DNA of 64,000 bases from Lysinibacillus sphaericus (GCF_006864135.1 NZ_SADV01000017.1:28787-92786), one strand, 5' to 3'. Shown: positions 39,667 to 49,990, counted from the first letter of the stretch. The notes: a model not told the origin generated them from the sequence alone. Numbers and translations are program-made.

Positions 39667-39876
39667 TCAGTAAGGACCACGATCATCAATTTTATCTTCG
39701 CCTTGCTGTGGAAATAAAAAGTAAGCGAGTACCCCAGATACTAATGTTGCACAGATAGTAATTAATAGTTGATCTAAGTCTGGTACTTCAGCATAGTAGT
39801 TTCTTAACATGTAAACCGAGCCAATCGCTACAATTACCATAACCGGAATAACAAATTTGAAACGCTTCTTTTCCAT
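39667..39876 (-). CDS. Small membrane protein of unknown function
   Basis: A 69-residue protein with two membrane spans (about 9-26 and 38-55) and a charged tail GEDKIDDRGPY. ATG at 39876 has GAGGAGG ten bases upstream, better than the upstream alternatives in the same frame. Single gene, ending at the shared terminator. I do not recognise the family. Confidence 0.7.
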   Translation of the reverse strand: MEKKRFKFVIPVMVIVAIGSVYMLRNYYAEVPDLDQLLITICATLVSGVLAYFLFPQQGEDKIDDRGPY

Positions 39877-40171
39877 GTAATACCTCCTCAAAACTATTGT
39901 TACGTTCAATCTAAACAGTTCGTATTTTACAGGTTTCCTATTTCAAATTCAATTTACCTATTACCTTTTTAATAGTCTATTTCATGACTTTTAATCGACG
40001 GTCGTCTATAATGCCTATAAAAAAATAAAGAAATACACTAAAATTTTAACCAAATTTACGACAAAAAATAGTAGAATAGACTAAATACCATATATTCCGA
40101 AAAATTAACAAACTAAGCAATTCGATTTTTTATATACTACTATGCATTTATAAAGAATGGAGCAAACGACA

Positions 40172-41482
40172 ATGAGTTGGTTTACAAAAAAGAACGATTC
40201 TAGCTACTCAATTACATTAGCACCTGAAAATTATAAAAACAATGTACAATTGGATGTATCAAACTATCCAAAACTTCAAAAACAGTTGCAACTTTTAGAT
40301 TTAACAATTGAGGATTTAGCCATCATTAAACAACTACAACCTTTAGCTAAGGATTTAGTTCCTGAAATGGTGGATCAATTTTATGCAGCTATTAGTTTGA
40401 GCCAAGATTTGTTAGATATTATAAACAGAACGTCACAAATCAATCGTTTAAAAGTTACTTTACATAAGCACTTGAGTGATATTTTCGAAAGTCATATTAA
40501 CAACTCTTATATTGATGAACGGAAGGCAATCGCTGAAACCCATGTTCGAATTGGTCTACAATCAAAGTGGTATATCGCCTCATTCCAGTCATTAACAACG
40601 ACATTTACACGCTTTACAAATGAGTTGGATTTATCGAAACATGATGCCATACGTGCTATCAATGCCTTCTGCAAAATCATTAACTTCGAGCAGCAGCTTG
40701 TAATCGAAGCCTATGAAAAAGAAGAGGAACGCATTCGAGCAGCAGCTGATGACACAAAACACGCACTTGTCACTACCATTCAAAAAACGGCAGAGGAGCT
40801 CAATGGGATTAGTGAAGAAACAGCAGCTTCTTTATTAGTCATTTCTTCTCAAACAGACGATATCGCAGTAGCGACTAAGCAAGGCTTATCCTTCGTTGCT
40901 GATACACAGGAAAAATCCAGACGCGGACAGCAGCAGCTACAAGATCAAAATGATTTAATACAAGTTATTTTGCAAAGTGTAAACAGTCTCGAAGTTACGA
41001 TGAACCAGTTACGCACATCTTCTCAAAAAATATCAGAGATTGTAGGGCTAGTTACAGGAATTGCCGATCAAACCAACTTATTAGCATTGAATGCTTCTAT
41101 CGAGGCAGCCCGTGCAGGTGAGCATGGTAAAGGTTTTGCTGTTGTAGCAGAGGAAGTTCGTAAGCTTGCAGAAGAGACAAAAAATGCTGTACAAAATGTT
41201 TCTCATCTCATTAAAGAAACAGAAAGTAATATTACAACAATGTCTAATTCAGTTATTAACGTGGATCAAAAGATTCAACATAGCGTAGATACACAAAACA
41301 GTTTATCTAAATCATTTAATGATATCGCCGACGCTGTTTCTGGAATTCAACAGCAGTATGTAAATACATCCAGAGATATTTCAACAATCTCTAACTTGAT
41401 TACTGAACTGTCACAAGGGGCTACACTAGTTTCTTCTTCTTCCGATTCACTTATTAATGTGGTAAATGAGTTAAAAATGTAA
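40172..41482 (+). CDS. hemAT: Heme-based aerotaxis transducer HemAT
   Basis: Soluble oxygen-sensing chemotaxis receptor, 436 residues. The globin-coupled sensor domain (about 20-185) has proximal His124 in [13 protein letters not shown], matching His123 of B. subtilis HemAT. A coiled signalling domain follows with the MCP hairpin [19 protein letters not shown] in pieces (about 305-330). No membrane span. The ATG at 40172 has GGAG 9 bases upstream; the ATG at 40157 overlaps that site. Nothing recognisable was found in the 295 bases upstream. Confidence 0.95.
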   Translation: MSWFTKKNDSSYSITLAPENYKNNVQLDVSNYPKLQKQLQLLDLTIEDLAIIKQLQPLAKDLVPEMVDQFYAAISLSQDLLDIINRTSQINRLKVTLHKHLSDIFESHINNSYIDERKAIAETHVRIGLQSKWYIASFQSLTTTFTRFTNELDLSKHDAIRAINAFCKIINFEQQLVIEAYEKEEERIRAAADDTKHALVTTIQKTAEELNGISEETAASLLVISSQTDDIAVATKQGLSFVADTQEKSRRGQQQLQDQNDLIQVILQSVNSLEVTMNQLRTSSQKISEIVGLVTGIADQTNLLALNASIEAARAGEHGKGFAVVAEEVRKLAEETKNAVQNVSHLIKETESNITTMSNSVINVDQKIQHSVDTQNSLSKSFNDIADAVSGIQQQYVNTSRDISTISNLITELSQGATLVSSSSDSLINVVNELKM

Positions 41483-41486
41483 ACAC

Positions 41487-41525
41487 AAAAAGGGAAACTG
41501 ACAGTATACGTCAATTTCCCTTTTC
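41487..41525. terminator. Bidirectional terminator after hemAT
   Basis: AAAAAGGGAAA...TTTCCCTTTT with TGAC/GTCA inside, between hemAT and the converging thioesterase gene. Confidence 0.85.
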
Positions 41526-41529
41526 ACTT

Positions 41530-42009
41530 TTAATGCGGTAATTCCCGCTTTTGCTTACGATGTTCTCGTCTTGCAGGGCCGGTTTCAAACAGACGTTTTT
41601 CTGCATCTGTTTCAGGATAAATTGCAGGAACTGGCTTAGGTTTACCGTCATCATCTACTGCAACCATCGTTACAAAGGATTCCGTCGTTAATTTTTCCTC
41701 ACGAGTTTCAATGTTTCGTGAAATAACCCGAACGTAAACTTCCATTGAAGAACGTCCAGTTGACGTAACAATACTTTCAATTTCTAAAATATCCCCTACA
41801 TGTGCTGCCGATAAAAAATCGACTGAATCAATAGAGGCTGTAACTACATGCCCTTTCGCATGCTTCATTGCCGTAATTGCAGCAATTTCATCAATATAAG
41901 CTAACACTCTTCCACCAAAAATGGAGTTGTGATTATTTGTATCTGGCGGTAATACGAGACGCGTTTGAACAGTACGTGACTGACCCATCGGTATTGCGTT
42001 GTTTGTCAT
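41530..42009 (-). CDS. Hot-dog acyl-CoA thioesterase (YkhA-like)
   Basis: Cytoplasmic acyl-CoA hydrolase, 159 residues. The hot-dog family block NHNSIFGGRVLAYIDE (about 26-41) includes the catalytic-region Asn/Asp pair, and AKGHVVTASIDSVDFL follows. The C-terminus is charged (ARREHRKQKRELPH). Probably cleaves medium- or long-chain acyl-CoA; chain-length preference is not visible. A single gene or the tail of the aldehyde dehydrogenase transcript (67 bases downstream of that gene). Confidence 0.9.
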   Translation of the reverse strand: MTNNAIPMGQSRTVQTRLVLPPDTNNHNSIFGGRVLAYIDEIAAITAMKHAKGHVVTASIDSVDFLSAAHVGDILEIESIVTSTGRSSMEVYVRVISRNIETREEKLTTESFVTMVAVDDDGKPKPVPAIYPETDAEKRLFETGPARREHRKQKRELPH

Positions 42010-42076
42010 AGTTCTTGCAACTTCCCTTCATGAATGTTCTTTCGCCATCGTATCGTAGAAAAAGAGTTGATGCAAA

Positions 42077-43504
42077 TTAGAACGATTTTTTCATCGTTAT
42101 AAATTTCATATCTGTCATTTCCTCAATTGCCCACTTAATACCTTCGCGTCCGTAGCCACTCATTTTTACGCCACCGTATGGCATATTATCGACCCTAAAT
42201 GTCGGAATATCATTAATAATAACAGCACCTGCTTGTATTTCATCTGCTGCACGTAATGCATCAGGTAACACATTCGTATAAATGCCAGCATTTAAACCAA
42301 GTTCCGACTCATTCACTAGTCGAATAGCGTCGTCTAATGTTTCATATGAAACAATTGAGACGATTGGCGCGAATGTTTCCTGGCAAACAACTTTCATATC
42401 CGACGTCACATTCGTCATAACAGTTGGCGTTAAAGTACGTTCCGTGAATGTTCCTCCTGTTGCAACTATCGCACCTTGTGACTTTGCTTCGTCAATCCAT
42501 TGACGAATACGTTCAACTTCTTTTGGATGAATCATTGCACTAACATCCGTATTTGTATCTAGTGGATCACCTACCACTAATTTTTCTGTCTCAGCTACAA
42601 ACGCCTGTGTAAATTCATCAATTATAGATGCGTGTACATAAATACGTTGTAAAGAGATACAAACTTGTCCAGCAAAATTAAAAGCACCACCGACACAACG
42701 CGCAATAATTTTATCAATCGGTGTCGATGGCTCGACAATTACTGCCGCATTGGAACCAAGCTCTAAAGTGACTTTACGCAAGCCTACTTTTTCTTTAATG
42801 CCCAAACCAACCTTACCACTTCCCGTGAATGTCACCTTTTTCACAAGTGGGTGGGTCACTAGTGTATCACTTAGCTCCCCTCCGCTACCTGTAATAATTT
42901 GAAGCGCACCATTAGGTAGACCCGCTTGCTGGAAAATTTCCGCCATCACGATAGAGCTTAATGGCGTTTGCGTCGCTGGCTTTAAGACTACCGTATTTCC
43001 AACTGCAAAAGCAGGACCTAATTTATGTGCCACTAAATTGAATGGAAAATTAAATGGTGTAATGGCTGAAATTACACCTAGAGGTTCTCGTTTTGTCCAG
43101 CCGATACGATCTCCTGCCCCGGGTGCAGCATCCATCGGTACCGTTTCACCCTTTGCTTGCTTAGCACCCTCCGCAGCAAATTGATAAGTTGCTATTGTAC
43201 GTTCTATTTCAGTTAAACCTGCGGATATTGGCTTACCTGCCTCTAATGCCAAAATTTCAGCTAATTCCTCTTTCCGCTGGCGCATTATGTCAACCACTTT
43301 ATATAATATTTCGGCACGTTCGTAGGCCGTTGTCTTTTTAAACGTTTGGAATGCCTCCTGTGCACCTTCTATTGCTTGCTCAACGTCAGAAATTGATGCC
43401 TTAGCTACCTTTGCAATAACCTCACCACTATAGGGCGATCTCAGTTCATATGTTTCCTTTGCGTTCTGCCATTGGCCATTCATCCAAAGCTTTGTTTCCT
43501 TCAT
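42077..43504 (-). CDS. NAD(P)-dependent aldehyde dehydrogenase (GapN/lactaldehyde-DH-like)
   Basis: Oxidises an aldehyde to the acid, 475 residues. Cofactor-binding TFTGSGKVG (about 218-226), catalytic Glu in LELGSN (about 248-253) and catalytic Cys in FAGQVC (about 277-282) are present, and the end MSGYGREG is typical. ELGSN in place of ELGGK is shared by the GapN, lactaldehyde and sulfoacetaldehyde-type branches, so it is not the common betaine/acetaldehyde type. Substrate is unknown. It is next to a DUF4003 gene. Confidence 0.9.
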   Translation of the reverse strand: MKETKLWMNGQWQNAKETYELRSPYSGEVIAKVAKASISDVEQAIEGAQEAFQTFKKTTAYERAEILYKVVDIMRQRKEELAEILALEAGKPISAGLTEIERTIATYQFAAEGAKQAKGETVPMDAAPGAGDRIGWTKREPLGVISAITPFNFPFNLVAHKLGPAFAVGNTVVLKPATQTPLSSIVMAEIFQQAGLPNGALQIITGSGGELSDTLVTHPLVKKVTFTGSGKVGLGIKEKVGLRKVTLELGSNAAVIVEPSTPIDKIIARCVGGAFNFAGQVCISLQRIYVHASIIDEFTQAFVAETEKLVVGDPLDTNTDVSAMIHPKEVERIRQWIDEAKSQGAIVATGGTFTERTLTPTVMTNVTSDMKVVCQETFAPIVSIVSYETLDDAIRLVNESELGLNAGIYTNVLPDALRAADEIQAGAVIINDIPTFRVDNMPYGGVKMSGYGREGIKWAIEEMTDMKFITMKKSF

Positions 43505-43545
43505 CCTTTAAATGCACCTCCAAAATCAAGTTCTTCTTTATTTTA

Positions 43546-44508
43546 TCACGAAGAACTTGATGCTACAGCTGCTGCACTCATTGCTGCGAACATCGCTGCT
43601 TGCTGTGCTTGAATCAATAATTCAATTGATGACATGATCGTCATTGATAAGGATTGTTGTACCTGCGCCATATCATAAATTGCAATTTGTATAGCCATAA
43701 ATAACACAAATTCACGATGCCATTTTAAAAGTTTCATATCCTTTAACTCATTATATAAATCAACAATCTGTTGAAGCTGTACTTGATTCACTTTAAGGAT
43801 TGCTAAAAATCCAAGTAAAGGATAATGCATCGTCTTGACCTTTACATCCTGATTCTTTAGTGTGTCACGGATTGTTACAACACTTGGCACTAGATTATTA
43901 TCATATTGAGCTGATAAGAAAGTCAGTAATTGCGATAGCCATTGAAGCTCATTACCCGCATTAAAATTATACGTACGTAATTCTTTATAATAACGATTCA
44001 TTGTTTCCGCACGTAGCTCTACATCATCAGATGAGCTACTTAGCAATACTGCATAAGGAATATCATCGTATGACGTTAAAAACTTATGATGTTTACGGAT
44101 TGCATCAAATAATGCACGTGCTACCTGTGCATGTGCACGCTTCTCACTTTCCTCTTCAGTTAAAAACTGTGCACCAATAAAACTAAAGTTCCCACTTCTA
44201 AATTTCGCTTCCTTCATTATATTAACGTTGTTCAGTAAATTTTTTACTGCTTGTTCTGTATCTTCTTGCTCCAATAAATTTGCAGCAATACTATAACCTA
44301 TCGTTGTTCTTAACGGAGATGTCCATGAAGTTTGCTTTTTCATTTCTTGTAATACTTCTTTATATTTAACAGAATCAAAAGGTTTTCCAGATGCCACATA
44401 TTTGCTAGCTATAGCTAACACAATTTTACGATCCACTGTCCGGCCAACAGCCTTCGAGACATCCTCCACCATATTTGTAAACTGATTTTCAATCATAACG
44501 AAATCCAT
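43546..44508 (-). CDS. DUF4003-family protein
   Basis: Unknown-function cytoplasmic protein, 320 residues, resembling the DUF4003 family. The body is rich in helices, and the C-terminus ends in an Ala/Ser-rich low-complexity stretch (AAMFAAMSAAAVASSSS). No catalytic motif was recognised. ATG at 44508 is ten bases after GGAG; a GTG at 44517 overlaps that site. It lies 41 bases upstream of the aldehyde dehydrogenase gene on the same strand, so the two may be cotranscribed. Confidence 0.75.
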   Translation of the reverse strand: MDFVMIENQFTNMVEDVSKAVGRTVDRKIVLAIASKYVASGKPFDSVKYKEVLQEMKKQTSWTSPLRTTIGYSIAANLLEQEDTEQAVKNLLNNVNIMKEAKFRSGNFSFIGAQFLTEEESEKRAHAQVARALFDAIRKHHKFLTSYDDIPYAVLLSSSSDDVELRAETMNRYYKELRTYNFNAGNELQWLSQLLTFLSAQYDNNLVPSVVTIRDTLKNQDVKVKTMHYPLLGFLAILKVNQVQLQQIVDLYNELKDMKLLKWHREFVLFMAIQIAIYDMAQVQQSLSMTIMSSIELLIQAQQAAMFAAMSAAAVASSSS

Positions 44509-44615
44509 GTTTAACACGCTCCTTTTCCATATTTACGTAATTAAACAAAAAAGGATTCATCCATTTTGGCTCATCATCATAACGTTGGATTGGTTTCATT
44601 CCTTCTAGTAGTGCT

Positions 44616-44679
44616 AACGAAGCGACAGCAGCAAATGTTTTTTGCGCGAAAGCGTAGTGTCAACGAAGCGACAGCAGCA
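44616..44679. repeat. 18-bp direct repeat flanking a GCGAAAGCG insert module
   Basis: AACGAAGCGACAGCAGCA occurs twice (44616-44633 and 44662-44679). Between them is TTTTTTGCGCGAAAGCGTAGTGTC, another copy of the small insert module. No gene is seen between 44518 and 44789. Confidence 0.75.
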
Positions 44680-44789
44680 TTTTTTTTAGAAAAGCCCTAT
44701 CAAGCAGCAATATAGCCTCACATAAACTTTTCAAATAAATTAACGTAAAAAAACAGCGGCAATACTTTTTGCCGCTGTCACTAAAGTCT

Positions 44790-45155
44790 TTAAATTAAAC
44801 CTAATTCCTTTAACTCCTCTGTTGAAAAGGCTCTTGATCTTGTTAAGAATCGTTTCCCTTCAACGCCTTCAAGTGAAAACATACCACCTCTACCATCGAC
44901 AACGTCCAAGATTATTTGTGTATGCTTCCAGTAGTCATATTGATTTTTATGCATATAGAAGGGGGCACCACCAATCTCTCCTAGGCAAACATCTTGATCA
45001 CCTAATAGTAAGTCGCCCTCTGGATAACACATTGGCGAAGAGCCGTCGCAGCATCCACCTGATTGATGAAATATAACAGGACCATGCTTTTCTTTCAATA
45101 ATTCTTTTAGTGCTAGCGCTTCTTCTGTTGCTATAACTCGCTCGACCACGCTCAT
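44790..45155 (-). CDS. DUF779-family protein, partner of the aldehyde dehydrogenase
   Basis: Small cytoplasmic protein, 121 residues, DUF779. The conserved cysteine-rich string HQSGGCCDGSSPMCYP (about 30-45) and FYMHKNQYDYWKHTQ are family marks. DUF779 genes commonly sit beside ExaC/AldB-type aldehyde dehydrogenase genes, as here (15 bases downstream). The role is unproven. ATG at 45155 lies very close to GGGAGG; a GTG two codons later has better spacing and may be the true start. Confidence 0.85.
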   Translation of the reverse strand: MSVVERVIATEEALALKELLKEKHGPVIFHQSGGCCDGSSPMCYPEGDLLLGDQDVCLGEIGGAPFYMHKNQYDYWKHTQIILDVVDGRGGMFSLEGVEGKRFLTRSRAFSTEELKELGLI

Positions 45156-45170
45156 GCACCTCCCTATTGA

Positions 45171-46691
45171 TTAGAAGAAACCAAGTTTGTTTTCACTGTA
45201 GCTAACTAATAGGTTTTTCGTTTGTTGATAGTGAGATAACATCATCTTATGGTTTTCACGACCAACACCCGACATTTTATAGCCACCGAATGCTGCATGT
45301 GCAGGATAAGCGTGGTAGCAGTTTGTCCAAACACGTCCTGCTTGAATATCACGACCAAAGCGATAGGCTGTATTCATATCACGTGTCCATACACCTGCAC
45401 CCAAACCGTATAATGTGTCATTTGCAATTTCTAACGCTTCTTCTTTTGTTTTAAATGTTGTTACAGCAACAACCGGCCCGAAAATTTCTTCTTGGAAAAT
45501 ACGCATTTTATTGTGTCCTTTGAAGACAGTTGGCTTAATGTAGTAACCATTTTCAAAGCCTGATCCTACATTATTTTTCTCTCCGCCAATTAGACATTCT
45601 GCACCTTCTTGCTTACCAATATCTAAGTAAGAAAGGATTTTTTCCATTTGCTCACTTGAAGCTTGCGCACCCATCATCGTATTCGGATCAAGTGGATTTC
45701 CAACTTTAATCGCTTCAACACGCTGTAGGACGCGCTCCATAAATTTATCGTAAATAGATTCTTGAATTAATGCACGGGAAGGACATGTACATACTTCACC
45801 TTGGTTTAATGCGAATAATACAAAGCCCTCTACTGCTTTATCTAAAAAGGCATCATCTTCGTCCATAATATCCTCAAAGAAGATGTTTGGCGATTTGCCG
45901 CCCAATTCTAATGTAACTGGAATAAGATTTTGTGAAGCATATTGCATAATTAAGCGACCTGTCGTTGTCTCACCAGTAAAGGCAATTTTACCGATGCGTG
46001 GATTTGATGCGAGCGGCTTCCCTGCCTCTAAGCCAAAGCCATTGACAACATTTAGTACACCTGATGGCAATAAATCTCCTATTAATTCAACGAGCACCAT
46101 AATTGAAGTTGGTGTTTGCTCTGCAGGTTTTAACACCACACAGTTTCCAGCTGCAAGTGCTGGTGCTAGCTTCCAAACAGCCATTAATAACGGGAAGTTC
46201 CATGGGATAATTTGACCTACTACCCCAATTGGCTCATGGAAATGATAAGCGACAGTATCATTATCGATTTGGCTTACTGCGCCTTCTTGTGCACGTAAAG
46301 CTCCCGCAAAATAACGGAAATGATCAATTGCAAGAGGGATATCTGCATTTAATGTTTCACGTACCGCTTTTCCGTTATCCCATGTTTCGGCAACGGCTAG
46401 CTTTTCTAAGTTTTGTTCTATGCGGTCCGCAATTTTAAGTAAAATGTTTGCACGCTCTGTTGCGGAAGTTTTCCCCCATGCATCTTTTGCGGCATGTGCT
46501 GCATCAAGTGCAAGTTCAATATCCTCAGTAGTAGAACGAGCTACTTGTGTAAAAACTTGTCCAGTAACAGGTGTCACATTGTCAAAGTATTGTCCTTTCA
46601 CTGGAGGTGTCCATTCCCCACCAATGTAATTTTCATATTTCCCTTTGAATTGAACTACCGACCCTTCAGTGTTTGGAAATGCATAAACCAT
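45171..46691 (-). CDS. Aldehyde dehydrogenase (ExaC/AldB acetaldehyde type)
   Basis: NAD(P)-linked aldehyde dehydrogenase, 506 residues. [17 protein letters not shown], cofactor motif [10 protein letters not shown], catalytic Glu in LELGGK and catalytic Cys in [11 protein letters not shown] are all present; the adjacent CTC is typical of the ExaC/AldB branch that oxidises acetaldehyde and chloroacetaldehyde. It heads an operon with the DUF779 gene. A 9-bp inverted repeat upstream may be its control site. Confidence 0.93.
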   Translation of the reverse strand: MVYAFPNTEGSVVQFKGKYENYIGGEWTPPVKGQYFDNVTPVTGQVFTQVARSTTEDIELALDAAHAAKDAWGKTSATERANILLKIADRIEQNLEKLAVAETWDNGKAVRETLNADIPLAIDHFRYFAGALRAQEGAVSQIDNDTVAYHFHEPIGVVGQIIPWNFPLLMAVWKLAPALAAGNCVVLKPAEQTPTSIMVLVELIGDLLPSGVLNVVNGFGLEAGKPLASNPRIGKIAFTGETTTGRLIMQYASQNLIPVTLELGGKSPNIFFEDIMDEDDAFLDKAVEGFVLFALNQGEVCTCPSRALIQESIYDKFMERVLQRVEAIKVGNPLDPNTMMGAQASSEQMEKILSYLDIGKQEGAECLIGGEKNNVGSGFENGYYIKPTVFKGHNKMRIFQEEIFGPVVAVTTFKTKEEALEIANDTLYGLGAGVWTRDMNTAYRFGRDIQAGRVWTNCYHAYPAHAAFGGYKMSGVGRENHKMMLSHYQQTKNLLVSYSENKLGFF

Positions 46692-46734
46692 TTTACTTCT
46701 CCCCTTTACACAAAATGATGAGAAAATAATCTAC

Positions 46735-46769
46735 AAATATCGTCATTTTTTATCGAAATAACGATATTT
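46735..46769. promoter_or_regulatory. Inverted repeat upstream of the aldehyde dehydrogenase
   Basis: AAATATCGT (46735-46743) and ACGATATTT (46761-46769) are perfect 9-bp inverted repeats in the promoter region of the minus-strand dehydrogenase. A regulator-binding site is likely, but the regulator is unknown. The rest of 46770-47037 shows only a weak 21-codon frame (46883-46948) and a short CTAGAA/TTCTAG palindrome. Confidence 0.5.
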
Positions 46770-47037
46770 TCATAGATACCCTCTTACACAATATATTGTC
46801 AGAAACGAAAAATAATTTCAACTTTTTTAAAATTTTTTAGATTTATATTAAAATTCGTTTGTGATTAAGGAAGTAGGTTGGTATGAAAGCACAAGGAATG
46901 AAGTATGAACGACGAGGAGACCCACGAAAGTTGTTTTCCCTAGAGTGAGTTATATTTCCTAGAAAAGCTTCTAGAATTCACGGTGTGACCAACTATAATG
47001 TATACTTAAAAATAATATAAATGTATAGGAGAACAGT

Positions 47038-47739
47038 ATGCGCATTAATAAATATTTGAGTGAAACAGGCATCGTATCTCGTCGCGGTGCGGATAAATGG
47101 GTAGAAGAAGGTAAAGTAACAATTAATGGTGAACTTGCTACAGTCGGTAGTCAAGTAGAAGCTGGTGATATGGTTTGTGTTGATGGAAAAGAGGTAAAGA
47201 AAGAAGAACAGCTCGTATATATTGCCTTAAACAAACCAGTAGGAATTACAAGTACCACTGAACGTCATATAAAAGGAAATGTCGTTGATTTTGTCAATCA
47301 CCCTCTTCGCATTTTCCATATTGGACGACTAGATAAAGAGTCAGAAGGGCTATTATTACTGACAAACGATGGTGACATCGTCAATAAAATTTTACGTGCT
47401 GAAAACCATCACGAAAAAGAATATATCGTGCAAGTCGATAAACCCATTACGGAGCAATTCATCAAAGAAATGGGAGCGGGTGTAGATATTTTAGATACTA
47501 CAACCCTACCTTGTCATGTTGAAAAAATATCTGATAAAGTCTTTAAAATCATTTTAGAGCAAGGTTTAAATCGCCAAATACGTCGTATGTGTTCAGCACT
47601 TGGCTACTCCGTTAAGCGTCTACAACGCATTCGTATTATGAATATTAAGCTTGGCAATTTAAAAGTTGGACAGTGGCGCGATTTAACAGATAAAGAACGA
47701 ACAGAACTATTTAGACTACTTAAATACACACCAAAATAA
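47038..47739 (+). CDS. rluF: 23S rRNA pseudouridine synthase (RluF-like)
   Basis: RluB/E/F-family pseudouridine synthase, 233 residues. The N-terminal S4 RNA-binding domain is [19 protein letters not shown]...GDMV (1 to about 60). Catalytic Asp is in [17 protein letters not shown] (about 100-116), and [11 protein letters not shown] is in the family C-terminal part. RluF acts at U2604 in E. coli; that target is assumed here. AGGAG lies upstream of the ATG. The DUF6904-like gene follows 22 bases later. Confidence 0.9.
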   Translation: MRINKYLSETGIVSRRGADKWVEEGKVTINGELATVGSQVEAGDMVCVDGKEVKKEEQLVYIALNKPVGITSTTERHIKGNVVDFVNHPLRIFHIGRLDKESEGLLLLTNDGDIVNKILRAENHHEKEYIVQVDKPITEQFIKEMGAGVDILDTTTLPCHVEKISDKVFKIILEQGLNRQIRRMCSALGYSVKRLQRIRIMNIKLGNLKVGQWRDLTDKERTELFRLLKYTPK

Positions 47740-47761
47740 AGCAGTTTAAGGGGCTAGAACT

Positions 47762-48481
47762 ATGCTGTCAATTCACAGTACTGAGCAGTTAACTGGAGCA
47801 CGTGTTAGCGGGGATTTTTGGGATTTAGATGAGCTTATTAATGCTATTTACAAAATAACTGGTGATGAAAACAAGTATTATGATTATCAAGGAGTGCGCC
47901 TTCGCATTCTTAGTGTTTGTTATAATCTACGTCAAGCTGCCCAGGGAGAGCATCAGCTTGAGTTTGTTAGCAATGGACTCAATAAAAGTGTTTTGCTACA
48001 GCATGAACTAATTTTCCCACACAAAAATGCTTATTTCGCAGCAGAGATTCTTTGGCCTGAGCTGATCTTTACTGCTATCGCTTTAAACGATTTCATTCGC
48101 CTACATCAGGAGCTAATTGATTCTTCTGATTGGAATATTGATGTTGCCGCCATTCGTAAATTCCAGGCTGCGGTTGCTAATTGTTTAGAGCAGGAGCTTA
48201 ATGAGGAAGAATATTTAGTATTTTTAAGAATGCTCCACACTAAAAGTCCATTAACATTCCGGTATGCAACACAGTACATCGATGTTTTGAACTTAGAGTA
48301 TATTCAACTAAGCTTGGAGGAACGTAAAGCTCATTTAGCATCATTTGCTCTCCGATTAATGTTAGAAGACGATGAATATGTCATGCTAAAATCACAACTC
48401 ATGGAAGCCGCGATTACTACAAAAAAATCGTTACATGAAATCGAAATTAAAGCTAAATATCCTGAAACTATTTTGTGGTAA
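47762..48481 (+). CDS. Uncharacterised protein (DUF6904-like)
   Basis: A 239-residue cytoplasmic protein that I match to DUF6904 from the start MLSIHSTEQLTGARVSGDFWDLDELINAI and the middle RLRILSVCYNLRQA; function unknown. AAGGGG lies upstream of the ATG. It follows the rluF-like gene and ends in a terminator, so the two probably form an operon. No signal peptide or membrane segment is visible. The family assignment is from memory of the sequence pattern, not a search. Confidence 0.7.
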   Translation: MLSIHSTEQLTGARVSGDFWDLDELINAIYKITGDENKYYDYQGVRLRILSVCYNLRQAAQGEHQLEFVSNGLNKSVLLQHELIFPHKNAYFAAEILWPELIFTAIALNDFIRLHQELIDSSDWNIDVAAIRKFQAAVANCLEQELNEEEYLVFLRMLHTKSPLTFRYATQYIDVLNLEYIQLSLEERKAHLASFALRLMLEDDEYVMLKSQLMEAAITTKKSLHEIEIKAKYPETILW

Positions 48482-48486
48482 ATAGG

Positions 48487-48520
48487 AAGCGCCGTCTCAG
48501 CTAATTTTGAGACGGCGCTT
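48487..48520. terminator. Terminator-like hairpin
   Basis: AAGCGCCGTCTCA/TGAGACGGCGCTT, a perfect 13-bp stem (48487-48499 with 48508-48520). It lacks a strong T run, so efficiency is uncertain. Confidence 0.75.
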
Positions 48521-48664
48521 GTAAATAAAGTATGGCGATTGGGCTAAACGAGTAGCCCAGAACGAAAACTACCCTCATCTAGGTAAACAATATTTCCTTG
48601 ATCATTTAGTTTTTCAACACTATGAGCCGCCTCACCTAACTTTGAAACAGCTATCTTTCTTCCT

Positions 48665-49159
48665 TTAAATTGTTGTGTAAGCCATTTTTCTAATAACTTC
48701 CTCGTGCTGTGGATAGTCCTCTAAAAGCTCATCTTGTGTAAATAATTCGAAGTCTTCAAAATCAAAGCCTGGTGCAACCATACAGCCTACTAAACTAAAT
48801 GCATCTGCATCCTCTACGGATGAGCCAAATATAGTATTTTTCGGTACTGCTATTTGTGGTACTTCTCCTGACTCGACATCTAATCCAAGCTTCTTCGCCT
48901 CATATGTACCATCAGGGAAAATCATATGGACTGTTAGCGGACTGCCAGCATGATAATACCAAAGCTCGTCCGATTTTAAACGATGCAAATGCGATATATC
49001 CTGTGAACGAAGTAAGAAATAAATACTCGTATAAATTGGTCTCTGTACATCTCTTACAGCCATATCCTCAGCTGCTCTAAACGAGGATATGTAATATCCT
49101 CCCTCAGGATGCTCTGCTAAATTTAATTTCTCAATAAAATATTGTGCTGAATACTTCAT
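48665..49159 (-). CDS. Cupin-fold protein (DUF985)
   Basis: Cytoplasmic cupin-like protein, 164 residues. HLHRLKSDELWYYHAGSPLTVH (metal-ligand His and Glu cluster, about 57-78, shown here in pieces) and VGCMVAPGFDFEDFEL mark DUF985. Family structures resemble sugar-epimerase cupins; the reaction is not known. Start is the ATG at 49159, with AGGAGTG upstream. Single gene between the DUF6904-like gene and livF. Confidence 0.82.
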   Translation of the reverse strand: MKYSAQYFIEKLNLAEHPEGGYYISSFRAAEDMAVRDVQRPIYTSIYFLLRSQDISHLHRLKSDELWYYHAGSPLTVHMIFPDGTYEAKKLGLDVESGEVPQIAVPKNTIFGSSVEDADAFSLVGCMVAPGFDFEDFELFTQDELLEDYPQHEEVIRKMAYTTI

Positions 49160-49247
49160 AAAACATCACTCCTTTCGTCCACAATACCAAATAATAAAAG
49201 ACGAATGCTACTGCTATCTGTTATTTTCAAGCATCTATCTATACTAT

Positions 49248-49277
49248 AAAAGGCATCTCATCTTCCGAGATGCCTTC
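49248..49277. terminator. Terminator of the liv operon
   Basis: AAGGCATCTC/GAGATGCCTT stem (49251-49260 with 49268-49277) followed by TTTTA on the minus strand, just after the livF stop. Confidence 0.85.
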
Positions 49278-49282
49278 ATCTT

Positions 49283-49990
49283 TTATAAACCACCTAAATA
49301 AGCAGCCTTTACTTGTTCACTCTCTTGAAGCTCTTTTGCTGTGCCCGATAATACTATACGTCCTGTTTCAAGTACGTACGCACGATTTGCTACTGATAAA
49401 GCCATATTGGCATTTTGCTCAACAAGTAGTACGGTTGTACCTTCTTTATTAACTTGCTCAATAATATTAAAAATATTTTTTACCATGAGTGGCGCAAGCC
49501 CCATTGAAGGTTCATCCATTAATAACAATTTTGGTCTTGCCATTAATGCTCGACCCATCGCTAGCATCTGTTGCTCACCACCAGATAATGTACCTGATTG
49601 CTGTTTACGGCGCTCCAAAAGACGCGGGAATAATTCATACACATGCTCTAGATCCTTTTTGATGCCTGCTTTATCGTTACGGAGATATGCTCCAAGCTCT
49701 AAGTTTTCTTCAACGGACATATTTGCAAAAACACGGCGCCCCTCTGGAACATGTGAAATTCCTGATTTTACAATTGTCTGTGCAGCTTTCCCTGCGATAG
49801 AGAAGCCCTCATATTCAATGATGCCACCCTTTGGTTTTAATAAGCCTGACAATGTTTTTAATAATGTACTTTTACCAGCACCATTTGCACCAATTAACGT
49901 TACGATTTCACCCTCATTTACTTCTAAAGAGAGGCCCTTTAATGCTTGAATGTTACCGTAAAATACATCTATATTTTGTACTTTTAGCAT
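49283..49990 (-). CDS. livF: Branched-chain amino-acid ABC transporter ATPase LivF
   Basis: Second ATPase of the leucine/isoleucine/valine importer, 235 residues. Walker A GANGAGKST (about 34-42), signature LSGGEQQM (about 132-139) and Walker B LLLMDEPSMGLAP (about 152-164) are complete. ATG overlaps the livG stop by one base (TAATG). Last gene of livK-livH-livM-livG-livF, followed by a terminator. Confidence 0.97.
   Translation of the reverse strand: MLKVQNIDVFYGNIQALKGLSLEVNEGEIVTLIGANGAGKSTLLKTLSGLLKPKGGIIEYEGFSIAGKAAQTIVKSGISHVPEGRRVFANMSVEENLELGAYLRNDKAGIKKDLEHVYELFPRLLERRKQQSGTLSGGEQQMLAMGRALMARPKLLLMDEPSMGLAPLMVKNIFNIIEQVNKEGTTVLLVEQNANMALSVANRAYVLETGRIVLSGTAKELQESEQVKAAYLGGL

Noticed and set aside
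46883..46948. 21-codon frame with an AGG-rich sequence upstream
   Set aside because: Too short, and its relation to the promoter is unclear; could be a leader peptide but nothing supports it.
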